The translations under genes and the position numbers were made by a program. The notes under the pieces are model-generated. The model did not search any database and was not told the origin of the DNA. It saw only the letters and a program-made list of their open reading frames with translations. Shown one piece after another: positions 22,655-36,217 of a DNA stretch of 64,000 nucleotides (position 1 is the first letter of the stretch; each line of letters starts with the position of its first letter). Source of the DNA: Physcomitrium patens (lineage: Eukaryota > Streptophyta > Bryopsida > Funariales > Funariaceae); contig NC_037258.1 of NCBI RefSeq assembly GCF_000002425.4, forward strand, positions 3,277,003-3,341,002. Reading direction: 5' to 3'.

Positions 22655-22819
22655 CATAGTGGCAAGATTATGTTTTTTTTTAAGATAACATAAAATATCT
22701 AAAATAAATTTTTTTCAACTATAAATTTTTTAACTATAAGAAAAAATCAATGATTAAGTAATAATTAGTCTTATACTTATTTTGATTTTTTTATGTAAGT
22801 TGTTATGATGTTTTCTACA
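22126..22819. other. AT-rich spacer, no recognisable gene
   Basis: No coding or RNA signal is seen. It contains a (TA)n microsatellite at 22622-22651. Confidence 0.5.
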
Positions 22820-23524
22820 AAGAGAGATAATCCACTTTCTTTTAGGAAAATATCAGTGTTAGAAAATTTAAAAATTTGTTCAAAAGTAGGTAGTCTATAA
22901 CCTTCAAAACATAATAAAAGAAGTTGAATAATCCACTTATTTTTAAAACAAGACAAAAACAGTAAATTAGCACTATTATCAAATTGTCAAGGATATGAAT
23001 TTCAAGAAAAGAAAATCCTTAATACACTCTTGTATCACTGAAAGGAACTAGAAAGTCACTCAAAGATGATATAATATTGAACTAGAATGGCTATTGCCAA
23101 AAACAAAAAGACTAGAAAGACTTGAAACAAGACTAAGAACTAGAAAAGCATTGACAAGAGTAAAGAAGGCTTCACTCTTGTCTCCATATATACTCTTAAC
23201 TAGGAATTATGTGGCAATGTCCTATAGCACCTCCAAAATATGTTGACTTTGCAAGATACATATCTCAACTTGCAAGGCAAGTATTCTATATGTGCGCCAC
23301 ATAGTTAGCTTGTTCCATAAGCCATCAACATGTAGTTAATTTGTTGACCAACTTTCTAATCTACCAATCAACTACAAACACATGTAAAGTCAGAATAGCA
23401 TCTATAAAGCTTTTAGGAAGCTTTTCTAAAAAGAATTATTAAATTAATCTAATTTTATTTATTTATATCTATTTTTATCTAATTTTATAGATATTTATTA
23501 GAATATCTATGTACATCCATGACA
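22820..23524 (-). mobile_element. Truncated Gypsy fragment: one LTR plus part of the leader, minus strand
   Basis: 23031-23524 aligns with the LTRs at 30431-30982 and 36218-36773. Shared landmarks are GGAATGGCTA, GGCTTCACTCTTG, TCCATATATACT, GTTGACTTTGCA and the terminal ATCCATGACA. The bases just left of it (ACACTCT) match the sequence just inside the right LTR of the full element (ATACTCT). About 200 bp further left contain AATCCACTT motifs like those of the leader. It is therefore the 5' end of a minus-strand element whose remainder has been deleted. I find no clear target duplication. Confidence 0.7.
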
Positions 23525-24184
23525 TTTTTTTTAATTTCTTCAATTAAAAATACAGTCATACTTCAAGATCTTTTTAGGTGGTGTTGTCTATAGATTTAAG
23601 AAAGACCAACTTTTGGTTAACTTGATCCACTGCCTTCAATATCTACATCTCTATTATATTATTTGTAGCCTATACTTGTTCGTATAATGCCTTTTTTTCT
23701 TTGCTTTGATTGCATCTAATTATCTTTGATTGCATTTGTAATCCATGATTGATCCATAAATATCCTCTTTATTTTTATAATCCTTACATGTTCTTATTTT
23801 CATATCATCACCCTTGTATCCAAAATTTGTCTTCTTTTAATTTTTTTGCCTAAAGAACATGTATACAAGCCTCAACGTATTGTCTGTACTTTGCTTTTGT
23901 AAACCTTTTGCACTTGTACATAGACTTCTTTCCACTTATTCACATTGTATTTTACATAGCTCTATTTTATCATTAACAAATATTGCAACCTCCTACCAAT
24001 ATGCCTATATTCATTGTATTGATTTAAAATGCACTTTCAAATATCCCAACTCTTTATTGGTTGTCAACAATCTTATTTTGCAACACATACAATACAATTG
24101 TTCTTTCTTCTTACATCAATATATCATATCCTTCAGTCCAAAGAATACTAGACTTCCTACTTTTGTAACTTAAGATATTAATTT
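23525..24184. other. AT-rich spacer, no recognisable gene
   Basis: The longest frame (23859-24173) has no family motif and is rich in Cys, Ser and Tyr, as expected from translated AT-rich noncoding DNA. Confidence 0.45.
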
Positions 24185-25308
24185 ATTTCCTACTATAATT
24201 AAGTCCATGCAAAAAAGAAAAAATTTGGTCAAAATCTTAATGCTTAGGCACCCAATATAAAAAGAGTCTCCATAGCAAGCTATTGAAGACATCTTCTTTC
24301 TTACCATGGCTAATCTTAATTTGACCATTTAACAGTCTATAATTGAACTTATTATTGATTCCAAGGATGTGCATGAACTAATAGACTATCCCTTCTTATA
24401 TGTGAAGGTGGATATATGTTTGTAAATCTTAAGTAAAAGCCATCACATATATCAAATTTTAAGCCTTTGTTCCAACTAGTTTCTTATAAAAATAATTTTG
24501 ATTTGTTCTCTTAGGCGTATATTATCAAAAGCTCTATAATAGCTTTATAGAGTGTTCACTAGATTTTGCAATGTAATTGATTATGTTTTTAAGCTCTTGG
24601 ATTTATTTTTGGTAACTTTTGCTAATCATGATAGTAAATGGATCAATCATCAACATAATAAGCTTAAAAAAAGTTTTTTTTTCAATCCTAAATTTTAAAT
24701 ATTTAACATTTGAAAATTCATGCCTCTAAAGTTTTGAGCTACATAGGATATTATTGTACTTATGCAAACAAGAAATTGCTAATAATGAATTAAATACTTA
24801 AATATAACGTTGCCTTCATGTTGATGCTTAGACAATTAGAAAAGTAAGTGATGCAATCTAATTTGAAATAATATTTGGACTTTATGTATATATATATATA
24901 TATATATATATTACAATCAACATCATTTTTATCCATGAAAAATTGGAGCCATGTACAAGAGTCTTGTAGGTGAAGTTGTAAGAGATTAAGGTTCATTAGT
25001 TTCTTCTCTTTTATAAATATCAAAGAGTTTCTAAACATCTAATTAGAAATTCAAGAGGTTCTTTAAATTAATGAATTTATTTTTTTAAATTCATATTTTG
25101 ATAGGTGAATTATTAGGCTCAGATTCTATGCCAAAAACTTATCAAATCTTCATGTTCTTTCATGTTAGTTTTGTTTCTTTAAAAAAAAATTCTACATATT
25201 GCAAAAAAATTAAATGCATTTAGTGACTAATAAATATTTCTCAAAATATTATTTCATATAAAAGGTATTTAAATGTTATAAGAAAAAACAACCATAAAAA
25301 TAAAGTAG

Positions 25309-25342
<34 letters not shown>

Positions 25343-28300
25343 ACTTAAATTTGAAGTGCCATTGATATGCATCACTTTCATATCGCATCACTCTTTTTAT
25401 AAAATCAAAGAGTATAAGTGATAACCAATCCACTAAAAAAAATAGTTTTATAAAGAAGCTCCATTTAGTGTATCACTTTCTAACATCACTTAACTTGGAG
25501 GCAAGCATGCAGATCAATTAGAGTGAACAAGAATCAAAAACTAGCACATAGAGCTTAAATTTCAAAAATAGACAATGAAACTTTCAATACTAAAAATGGA
25601 GTGGCAAAAGAAAGAAAAAGAAGAGATAGACAATAAGCAAATTCTATGTGGCTCCTCTTGGAAGAGTTGCCAATCAAATTCTTTGCAACATTATCCAAGA
25701 TAGCATTGGATAGTGCTACTTTGAAGCCAAAGCAATCTTGAGATGATTTAGCAATAAAGCTAATTTGTCGACTCACTCTCTTGCTTTTGTTCTTTTTTTC
25801 TTTCTTTCTTTTCATGATTTTCTTTTTTGCTCCAATTTGCCATATCTAATAAGTTTGTCATATATATTCAAAAGTAAAAAAATAATAAAATATTAATTAA
25901 TATGTAAATTTTAATACAAAGTAACACAAAAACAACACAGTCTATGTTCTAATGCATCACTTTTATCTCTTGTTAGACATATTTCTATTCCAGAAAAACT
26001 TTGTTTTTATAATCTCCATAATTTTGAATTATCTCAGTAATATTTTTTTTAGAAGAAAATTTCCTGCCTTATAATTCATCTATCACAACATAATGTACTA
26101 CTGCTTTATTACACTAATACTTAACCATGTCCTAAAAGTACTGCAATTTACACTTCCATTAATTAATGTTATCTTTCTAAAAGTTAAATTCTTTCATTAA
26201 CTTTGTATCCTTGAAGTTAAAGTTTGTTTGAGAATAATAGTTGATAATATAATATAAATTTAAATCTATGAAATATTCTACATCCAACAACTCCACATAT
26301 TTGATTATCTTTAATTTTTTCTTTCTCAAAGGATTTCACAATATTGCATGACTTCCAAAAGTAATCAATCAAAACTATAGAATGCTATAAATGATAGAAA
26401 TCCACATATTATATAGTAGGCATTGGATTTTATTGTGAAATTACTTAAGAATTTCAAATTCTTAATTAAATCCCTCAATATCATCCAATCTCTATATTAT
26501 CATAACATGCTTGAAAATCTATGGAGAAGACTCCTAGTCATATTCATTGATTCATATGATTTTTCTTTGATAGTAATATTAATATAATATGAAGCTTTTA
26601 ATATTTAAAAATTATATACAACTAAATTCTACCACTATATCAGTATCTTACAAGAGCATAACAACTATTTCATATGATTCAATTATTAACTTCAACTAAT
26701 CTTTCAAAAGATTGTTATGAATCAATCTCAATCAATTAGATATTTAGATTTGTAATGAATAGTTGGTTTCTTTGACATCACAAATAGATGTTGGTATATA
26801 AGATAATAAGACTCTTTACTATGATTTGAAAAGGTTTCAAAAATATATAAAGCTTGAATATAAAACAACCCATCATCAATTTAAAATTAAAGATTGAATA
26901 ATAAATCATAGATAATCTTAAATATTACTTGAATAATAGATGTATAGAAAATATATTTAATAAGTAATCAAACAAATCTATTTTAATTATAATATATATA
27001 TCAAAAATTTAGAATTATTTCAAATTTATATTTTATAATTAAAAAATATATAAAAATTAAAGTATTCAATTTATTATAATATTAAAAAATACATAATTTA
27101 TAATTCTTTACAAATATAATCTAAATATGTGTCTAAAGAATACGAAGGTATCATATCTACTTTATAAGCAATAAATACAACAAAAGTGCAAGTGAAACTA
27201 AGATTTAAATATTTATAATGTATTTCAATCGAGAAGGCTTGTAACAATATGCATCAATAATTTATTTTTAATAAGTTAGAAGAAAAAGAAGTCATTCAAT
27301 TAAAATAATCTTTCATTTTAAATATAAGATTTTATGTTATTTTTTAACTACTACTAAAAAAAGGCTCTTGAATTATATTATTTATCTATAATATAGTAAT
27401 CATATTTTTAGATTATTCATTTCAATTTAGTATATTTAATCTTTATGCATGTTTTAATTAGCATAAAATAGCTTAATATTTGATTGAAATTATATTAATA
27501 TAATTCTTTAATGAGAGTTATTTTCTTCAAATTGTTGAAGAGATAGTTGAAATATTTATTCAAAGGTTAAAAGTTAAGTTTGATTTATTATCTGATGTAT
27601 TATTATAATTGTGCAATTTTTATAAATATTTGATTATTTTATCATTTGAAATATTTATGAATTTTACCTTATTTTTTACAATTATTATATTAAGAGAAAT
27701 TATAATATAAAAAATAATCATAATATTTAAAAATTTAGAAATAAAATATAATATTTAAAAATTAGTAATAAAAATCACTTATCTGACATGATTATTAGTA
27801 TAATTTATTATCTTAGGTACAAAATTTTATCTTTTTTTCCAAATTTATAAATAATAATTTTAATCAATTTCTTCTTATTATACTTGAAATAGTTACTAAG
27901 CAGCTTAAAGACAACAATACTTATTCAAATCAAGTAGATTCTAATTTAGACCAATATAATTCAATATAGAATTCTTATTTAATTGATTCAAATAATTAAA
28001 AAATATTAATAAGTATGATATATCCTTGATTTGTATCAAAAATATAAAAGAAATAGAAATAAAAAAAATTAGAATTTTAGAGAAATATTTGAAGAAAGAT
28101 ATATAACTTTAAGACAATTTTTTTACTTTAATAATGTAATATTAAGTTTAAGAGGAATAATTTTTGGATTTTATAAAGAAATTTTATTTTTTTAATAAAA
28201 ATTAAATTTTTATATAAAAAAAATTAATTAAAATTCACTTCTTAAGTCTAATAGTAGGTTATAATGATATAATAACAAAATTAGAAACTTAAATAAACTT

Positions 28301-29483
28301 GGTGGTTTTAAAAAAATATTCGACAAATAATAATGATTGTATGATGGTTTTAAGAAAACTACAACAATTTTGTGAAGAAGAACCTCTTTGACTTATACAA
28401 AACTATTTGCCACAACTTATATATTTTTTAAAAATAAAAATAAAGAAATAAATAAGTAAAATAAATAAGTAAAATAAATAAAACAAAATATATAAATTTT
28501 TTCAAATAATAAAACACTTTTTTATTAAAAGGGGGATCTTAGAACATAATTCAAAGAAATCTAATGCATTTGAAAAAAAATTATTACCTTATGCATTCTA
28601 CTACATTTTTAATTAGTTTTGGACTTCTTAATTTTACTTCAAAACATCTACTTTATTGCATCTTATACATCTTTAAATCATGTATATTTTTTCTTATCCA
28701 CATTTCATGCTCTTATATAGTATACTATTCAGTTTTTCATATAATAATGTACAATAAACATCTCTTTTATTCAAATCTATTTGGCAAGTCTTTTCATTCA
28801 TCAACTAATGTTATTTTCTTTTTCTCACCACGTTGCTAGTTTCTATTAATTGTAATTTTTTTTTTAAATTAATACACTACAATTATAATACACACCATGT
28901 TATATTTGTCCACTTATTAAACCTTTATATTGATGTGATGCTATTCTTATTGATAATCTCTCTACTCTAGTTTTTTTGATAACATCTTATTATCTTCTTC
29001 TTCTTTCTTAATCATAGGTCTATTTCAAATTCCACCATTCTTCAATGACACTTTTAGGTGCCTTCTATAGTATTTTATAAATTCTTTATTGCTGCATTCT
29101 ACTTATTGCTCTTACTGTCACTCTTATTGTATTCTTTTTGTGCTAAACTTCTTCTTGCTTCATAGTTGTCTTTCCACAATAGTAAATTACTCTCTTTTGT
29201 TCTTACATTTATTTTTTTATTGCCTCCTTACTTCATTTTTTTTATTATTCTCATTAGTTCGTAATTTTGTTGTTGTTTGTCTCTTTCATAGAATCCATAC
29301 TTATTGTATTAAATCATTTCATTTTCAATCCAAACTTATGAAGTGTAAAATGTGTCCAACATGATTCTAACTCAAATCAGTTGTACGACAATGTATTATC
29401 TCTTAAGCCTAAGAAGAAATCCTTGTTCTGTTTTCTAATTTGCCTATTATTTGTTCTTCGATTATATTTGACTTTTGAATTTA
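24185..29483 (+). repeat. Segmental duplication, copy B (partner at 3231-9075)
   Basis: Collinear with copy A in direct orientation, with frequent substitutions and indels. It ends abruptly at about 29483, where the sequence passes into an LRR fragment (CAAGCTTACTAAATGAATTG) and then mid-NB-ARC sequence. The block therefore follows an LRR array in copy A, but precedes an NB-ARC in copy B. No gene apart from the minus-strand remnant is readable. A (TA)n run lies at 24886-24911 and an A run at 25311-25340. Confidence 0.85.
25630..26540 (-). pseudogene. Decayed coding region of unknown family (copy B)
   Basis: The counterpart of 4790-5720. The minus-strand frame reads RQISFIAKSSQDCFGFKVA at about 25765-25710 and DTKLMKEFNF with VVHYVVIDEL between about 26220 and 26060. 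Here the first stretch is uninterrupted, continuing ILDNVAKNLIGNSSKR where copy A has one TAG. Several other stops (after EFNF, after LQYF, after IDEL) are shared with copy A. The family is not recognised. Protein-level similarity between copies is the only evidence for coding origin. Confidence 0.45.
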
Positions 29484-30425
29484 GTAATCAAGCTTACTAA
29501 ATGAATTGACAAATCTTTTTTTTATAGGGATGGTGATGAATTGCCTCAAGAACTTATTAAAGTTGGCAAAGAGATTGTAAGATCTTGTAATAGACTACCT
29601 TTGAGTTTCAAAGTTGTGGGGTCATTTTTAGGAGGACAAAAGAGATTAAAATATTAAAAAAGAGTTTTACAGAAGTTAAGAAGAGGAAGACCTTTGGGTG
29701 GAGATGAAATAGATAGTAAATATAAGCTATGGACTGTTTTGAAGATAAGTTTTGATGTCATGAAAGTTAAAGAAAAGAATATATTTTTGAACATATGTTG
29801 CTTCTTTTGTAATAATGTGAAATGGGATGGTACAATGAAAGAGACTATAATATAAATATGGACCAATAAAAAAAGTAGAGTTGAAGAGCAAGATATAAGT
29901 AATGTTTTAGATATGTTGGTTCATCAATCAATGATAAAAATAAAAAAAAAGATGGAATAATAGAAGTGCATGATCAATTACAAGATATGGGACAAAAGAT
30001 TGTTGAAGAAGAAAAAGAATACAAAGACACACAAATTTGGAATGCAAATATGGTGCCAATGCATGGAATAACAACAAAGGTAAGACTTTCAAATAGTGGT
30101 AGAATAACTTGAATACAATTATTGATATAAAATAAATATTTAATGATAATAAAAGATAAGACATTTGAATTTTTATTAAGAACAATATTACAAAACTTGT
30201 GTGTTGCAATATAAAACACTTAGAGATTTGTGCATGATTGAAAGTACTTGATAAAGCTATGGATTATAATTTCTAATTATTTTCTTATCATATTGCTTAG
30301 TTGGAAGGTATAACTCTTGATTATAATATAAAAGATATGTTGAAAAGATTTATTATAAAAATAATATACTTTTATTTTCTACAAATACTTATATGTAACA
30401 TTAATTCAAAGCAAAGTGAAGATGT

Positions 30426-30430
30426 CTTTG
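30426..30430. repeat. Target-site duplication CTTTG, left copy
   Basis: CTTTG precedes the left LTR and recurs at 36774-36778 after the right LTR. In uninterrupted copy A the same site reads GTCTTTGAAATATTC once (near 1832), confirming the insertion point. Confidence 0.9.
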
Positions 30431-30982
30431 TATCAATGACATGAACTGAAAGAAGATACATAAACCTAAAAAATTTGTGTCAAAAGAAAAGTGACCAAAT
30501 AGAAATAAAGAAGTATATATTTTAAAAGGAAATTGGAATGACTATCACCAAAAGATTAAAAAAAACTAGAGACTCTTGAATTTAGATAAGAAGCAAGAAA
30601 AGAATTGACAAGAATGAAGAAAGCTTCACTCTTGTCTCCATATATACTATCTACTTAAGATCTATGAAAAAACATTTTATAAGACCTCTAAAAACGTGTT
30701 GACTTTGCATGACACATATCTTGACTTATAAGCCAAGTTTTCTATATAGGCACCACATAATTAGCTTGTTTTGTAAGCTATCAATACATGTGGCACATAG
30801 GTAGTTTGTTGACTAAGTTTCTAACCTATCAATCAACTAAAAACATATGTAAAGTCAAAACTGTGTCTAACAAGCTTTTAAGAAGCTTTTCTAGAAAGTA
30901 GTATGAAATTAATTTATTTTTATCTAATTCTACTTATTCATATTACTTAGATAACAATTATTATAGATATATATCCATGACA
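30431..30982 (-). repeat. Left LTR (3' LTR) of the minus-strand Gypsy element
   Basis: About 552 bp, ending ATCCATGACA. It lacks the first eight bases (TGTCGATC) found in the right LTR. The adjoining internal sequence TTACCTCCATTTTT is a polypurine tract on the minus strand. Confidence 0.85.
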
Positions 30983-33685
30983 TTACCTCCATTTTTAGGG
31001 ACGAGTTCTACAAGGAGTGGTGATCATATGTTAAGAAAGTCTAAGATGTAGTGAATTATATTTGCCACATACTCTGATCTTTCTTCCCTTCAAAAGTAGT
31101 TAATAGGTCCTCTCAGCCATCAATAATGTCCCATTCTAAGGCGAGAAGATCACCCTGTAATTTGATCATTGTTGAAACCTTTGTAACTTCCTTCAAATAA
31201 AACATTTGTAATATCATCAAGAGTTTGCCTACTTCCAATAAAATCACCAAGCATTGAGAGTCTTTTCTCACATCATGATGACAAACATGTTGTATCTTGT
31301 CATTTATTTGAGGAAGAACATGTTATTCTTGAAGGTCTTCATCTTTATTAAGTCGTCTTGAAGGTTGTGATAATTGCAATGTCTTGTTCAGTAAGTCATC
31401 AAATGATAGCTTTTAAGTTGAATCTGCCAACTATTGATTTTTCATTTTTCCTTAATGCCACAATTATACAGAAACTACAAATGAAGATAAAAGATAGAAT
31501 GCAATCTTTCTTGAATTATGTATCTTTTATAGCAAAAGTTTGTTATCCTTCATCTTAGTTTTGATGGATGTTATTGATGAAAAGCCTCTATTATCTTTGT
31601 TGCATTTGTAAGATTCTTTATTGTCTCCCATGTGTATTTATTAATATTATATCTGCCCTAGTGGATAAGATATTCTAACTTATTTTGGGGCCGCCTTGAG
31701 TCTAAAACTTCTTCCACTTCAAACTCTTCATTATTATCTATTTTTATAGGAGGACGTAAAACTTATCTTTTTCTTAGTATGTTCAAACTCTTATATGGTT
31801 TAAGAAGAGACACATGGAATACAAGATGGATTTTTTTTTACTTTTGTAGATATAATTAATAATCAATTAGATTGATTTTTCCACAAATAAGAAAAGATCC
31901 AAGCTTGTAATAGTCCAACTTGTCACAAGGATGAATAGTCTTCATATTATGATGTAATAACCATACCTTGTCACCTACATTGAATTGTAGTTATTTCTTT
32001 TGATAGGCATTCGAATTGATCTTTGTTGTTCTTGAGCTTTCTTTAATTACACCTTCATTGTTACATATAGATCTAACAAATAATTTGTCAAATCTTTTAT
32101 CGTAGGATTATTAACTTTGAAAAGTGAAAAATATCAAGTCATGGATGGTAACCATAATTAGTAAAGAAATATATTTGTTACATAGAAGAATATATTATAT
32201 TATTATAAATAAACTCTATTAATAGTAAGATGGTTTTTCAATTGTCTTTTTGATAATTGATAGTATATCTTAAATATTATTCCAAAACTTTGTTTACTTG
32301 CTCTGTTTGTCCATCAATTTGAGGATGAAAGGCCAAAGAAAATTTTATGTCTATCTTTAGAACCTTAAAAAGGATTTTCCAAAATCTTGATATAAATTGA
32401 ACCTTCCTATTTGAAATAATATCTTTTGATAATCCATGATATCAATAGATATTATCAAAGAAAAACTTGAGAGTTTCTTTACCAATGATAGATTTTGTGT
32501 ATGATAAAAAATATATCATTTTGATAAAACAATCTACTATCACAAATATAAAATCATACAAACTTGATACTTTAAGATTCGTAATAAGATCCATAGAAAC
32601 AAAAGACTATAGTTGTTCTGGAATAGGTAATGGCTGAAGTAGTTGATAAAGTTGATGATGAGGAGTTTTTGACCTTGAATAAATGTCACATGATTGAACA
32701 AAGTCTTTTACAGCCTTCCACATTTTTGGCCACCAAAAATCATTAGATATTAATTCCAAAATCTTGTTGTATCCAAAATATCCTATTACTAGAAAGTCAT
32801 GATGTGCTTGAAGAACACGTAAATGTACTTCTCTTTTTGGAACATATAGTCATCATTTGAAATAAAATAGGTTGTTCTTGAACTCAAACTTTGAAGTATC
32901 ATAAAACTTAGAAGAAGTATTCTTGATATCATGAACAAGAGGATCAGATGACATACTTGATTGAATTTTCTTAAAAAAAAATTGAATTAAAAATAAATGT
33001 TGATTTCACTACTCAAAAATGAAGTACTTCTAGCTTCAATAAAATTATCCTTTGTTAATCAAAAGGAGCATCTTCTTCTTTAGGTGTAAGATAAGAACAT
33101 TTAAAAAGGGCATTGGACAAATCTTATTGTTTTCGCAGTTGATAAGTGATATTGAACTTGAATCTTGATAAAAATATGCTCAAAAAAGCTTAGCGATAAT
33201 TCAAAATACATGTTGACATGAAATACTTGAGATTCTTATGATTTGCATATATGATGATTAAACTAAAAGCGCCTTCTAGATAATGATGTCATTCTTAAAA
33301 AGAATCAATAATTGCAAGAAGTTCTTTGTCATGTATCTCATAGTTAATCTTGGCTGTTGAGAATTTCTTAGAATAAAAAGCTATTGACTAGAGCTTGTCA
33401 TCTTCTCCTATTTGTGACAAAATAGTATCCATAGCAAAATTTAATGCATCTATTTCCAAAAAAAATGCCTTCAAAAAGTCAATTCAATAAAAGATTGGTG
33501 CAAAAATAAATGTCAACTTTAAGGCTTTAAAAGATGCTTTAGCTTCTTTGTTCTAATCAAATTTGTCTTTGCACATAAGATGTGTAAGAAGAGCTGCAAC
33601 TTAAGAATTTTTTTTTGATGAAGATCTGATAGTAATTGACAAAGCCCAAAAAGTATTGAACATCTCTTATTATTATTGAAATCTT

Positions 33686-34312
33686 CTAATCTATAATAGT
33701 TTGAACCTTCTTCAAATCCATCATAAGTTCTTTGTTTGAAATAATATATTCTAAGAATTTAACTTGAGTAGTATGGAATATATACTTTTTCAAGTTAATA
33801 TACAATTTTGTATCTCTAAGTTTTTGTAATACATAGCAAATATAAACTTTATAATCTCCTATGTTCTTAAAATAGATGAAAATATTGTCTAAATAATAGA
33901 CACTAAAATCATCTAAAAACTCATAAAAAATATCATTCATAAGTTATTGAAAAGTAGTTGGTGCATTTGTGAGTCCAAAAGGCATGAAATTATATTCAAA
34001 GTGCCCATACCTTTTTAAAAATATAATCTTCTATTCATCTCCTTCTTTAATGCAGATCAAGTTGTATGCTCTTCGTACATCTATTTTTATATAGATCTTA
34101 CCTTGATTTAATTAATCAAGAAGTCTAGATATCAAGGATAAAGGATACCTATTCTCGATGGTAATCTTGTTGAGTCTTTGATAATCTATGCATATTCGTA
34201 GTGATTCATCTTTTTTCTTTACAAATAAGATAGGAGCTATAATAAGAAATTTTGAATGACGTATGAAATTCTTTGCCAAGTTCTCGTCAATGTACTTCTT
34301 GCGTTCGGCCAA
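33686..34312 (-). pseudogene. pol: Reverse transcriptase fragments of the minus-strand element
   Basis: Two separate open stretches keep recognisable RT: 34312-34112 ([15 protein letters not shown], then [12 protein letters not shown]) and 33940-33686 (MNDIFYEFLDDFSVYYLDN, with the catalytic YLDD changed to YLDN). The intervening part is frameshifted or contains stops. The fragments align closely with RT of the element at 15011. Confidence 0.9.
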
Positions 34313-36217
34313 CTTATTTTGTAATAAATTGTAGATTGGACCAAATAGTGGATAACTTCTTTTTTTAAGATCGATTCAACAATTATATGGATGATATTTC
34401 AAAAAAATATCTTAAAAATCTTGATATTAACTTAGAAATCTATTTAAAGTCTTTTCATCATTAAAAATAGATGTGGCATAAATAACAAAAGGTGATCCTT
34501 CTTTTGTAACATGCAAGAAAGCTTTTGTAACTATAAGTATGGATTTGGCTATATTAATTTCATGGCTTTCTACAAAACTCTTAATAGTGCTCTGAGGAAA
34601 GTCAAATTTATAAGAAATCCAATCTATGAGAGGATTATATTTTTTTAGCTATAATAAACTTAAAATGACCAAATTAGAGAGAGATTTAATTATATTAAAA
34701 ATTATGCAACAATTATAACTATTTATTACTATATCTACAGGAAGTATTTTGTGAGTAATATCTCTAGAAGATAACAGATGGCCATCTATGACTTCTACAT
34801 GTATGAGTTTAATTTTTTTATATTAATGGTATTTTATAGCTTTTAACAAACTTTTCATATAAAAAATAAGATAAGACTCCTGAATCTATTAAAGTAGAGG
34901 CTTTGTAATTATTAGGTCTTAAATACACATCTATTGTAAAATAAAGAGAAGATTTTGAGGAGACAATAGGACCTTCATTTGTATAAGATTCCAACTGCAC
35001 GGTCCCTATTGTAATTGGACAAATTCATTTTTTGATATTTTTTCATCTTTGACAATTTTACTCCTCATTTTATAGTTGCATCATTTCTTTAGACAATGTT
35101 GAGCAATGTGCTTAGCTTCTCTACAATATAAACATAGTCTTTTTTGACAATAACAAGTCTTTTCTTGTTGAATAAGAGGTTTAAATATACCGCATCAATT
35201 TACATGTATTTTACTTTCAAATGTTTAGATTGAGAAGTCGTTGGTGTTGTCATTGAATTATAATAACATGAAGATTATTTTGCACGATTCTCAGATTGAA
35301 ACTTAAAAAGTTGATTGTCTTACTTCACAACAAAGTTAATTGCTTGACTCAATGTCTAAAGATCAAGTAAGTTGAGCATCAATTTCTTTACTTCATATTG
35401 TAATTTATAGAAAAATTGGATAATAAGGACAATATCATCCCATTTGACATCGATTGCTAGTTGTCAAAATTGTGAAGTATATGATATCATTGATCGATTG
35501 TCTTATTGCAAGATATGAATTTTATTGATTGCAACACAAATTGCATCATGTTTTTCATACATAGATCAAAACTCTATAAAAAAAGCCTCTAGATTATTTA
35601 ATATTGGATCTTGTCATTCAAGAAAAGATGAAACCATAATAATGTCAAACTTTAAAAAAGTGTATCAATAAATCTAACTTATGATCTTTATGTTGAATAA
35701 CTTTAAGATTAAAGTTCAATCACAAGTTGTACTTGATTGATAAATCCTCAAAACTTAGATCTTGTGCCATCAAACTTCTCGAGTAAGGCAAGTCTAGATT
35801 CTCTAATATTGAAAGGATGTTTTACAATAAGAGAAGAGATGTGATTTGGTGTAGATGTTGAAGCGGCTCCAATCATGTTTGTATCTTCACTTCCTCTCAT
35901 TTTTGTTACTCTTGGTGGTCATAAACTAAGTGGATGCATGGCAATCATCAACTTCTTTAATTTTTCTTAAATTTGTGCCATTGCATTTTTCATTTCAAAA
36001 AGCTTTGCTGTGATAACATTTAGAAAAGAAAAAAAAAAATCTAATATTATTCAAGACAAGTAAAAGAGAGGACTTAAAAACAAAAAAAATACTAAGAACA
36101 ATATTAATTTAGAAGAGGATAATTCGCAACTTTTAATATGCTTATGTCTTATCAAGAAAAAAAATAATCTACTCTTAATCAAGAGAAGATAAAGCTCTAA
36201 TATTATAAGTATACTCT

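Noticed and set aside
31358-31558. Plus-strand open frame inside the minus-strand Gypsy element
   Set aside because: It is antisense to the post-pol region of that element and has no motif.
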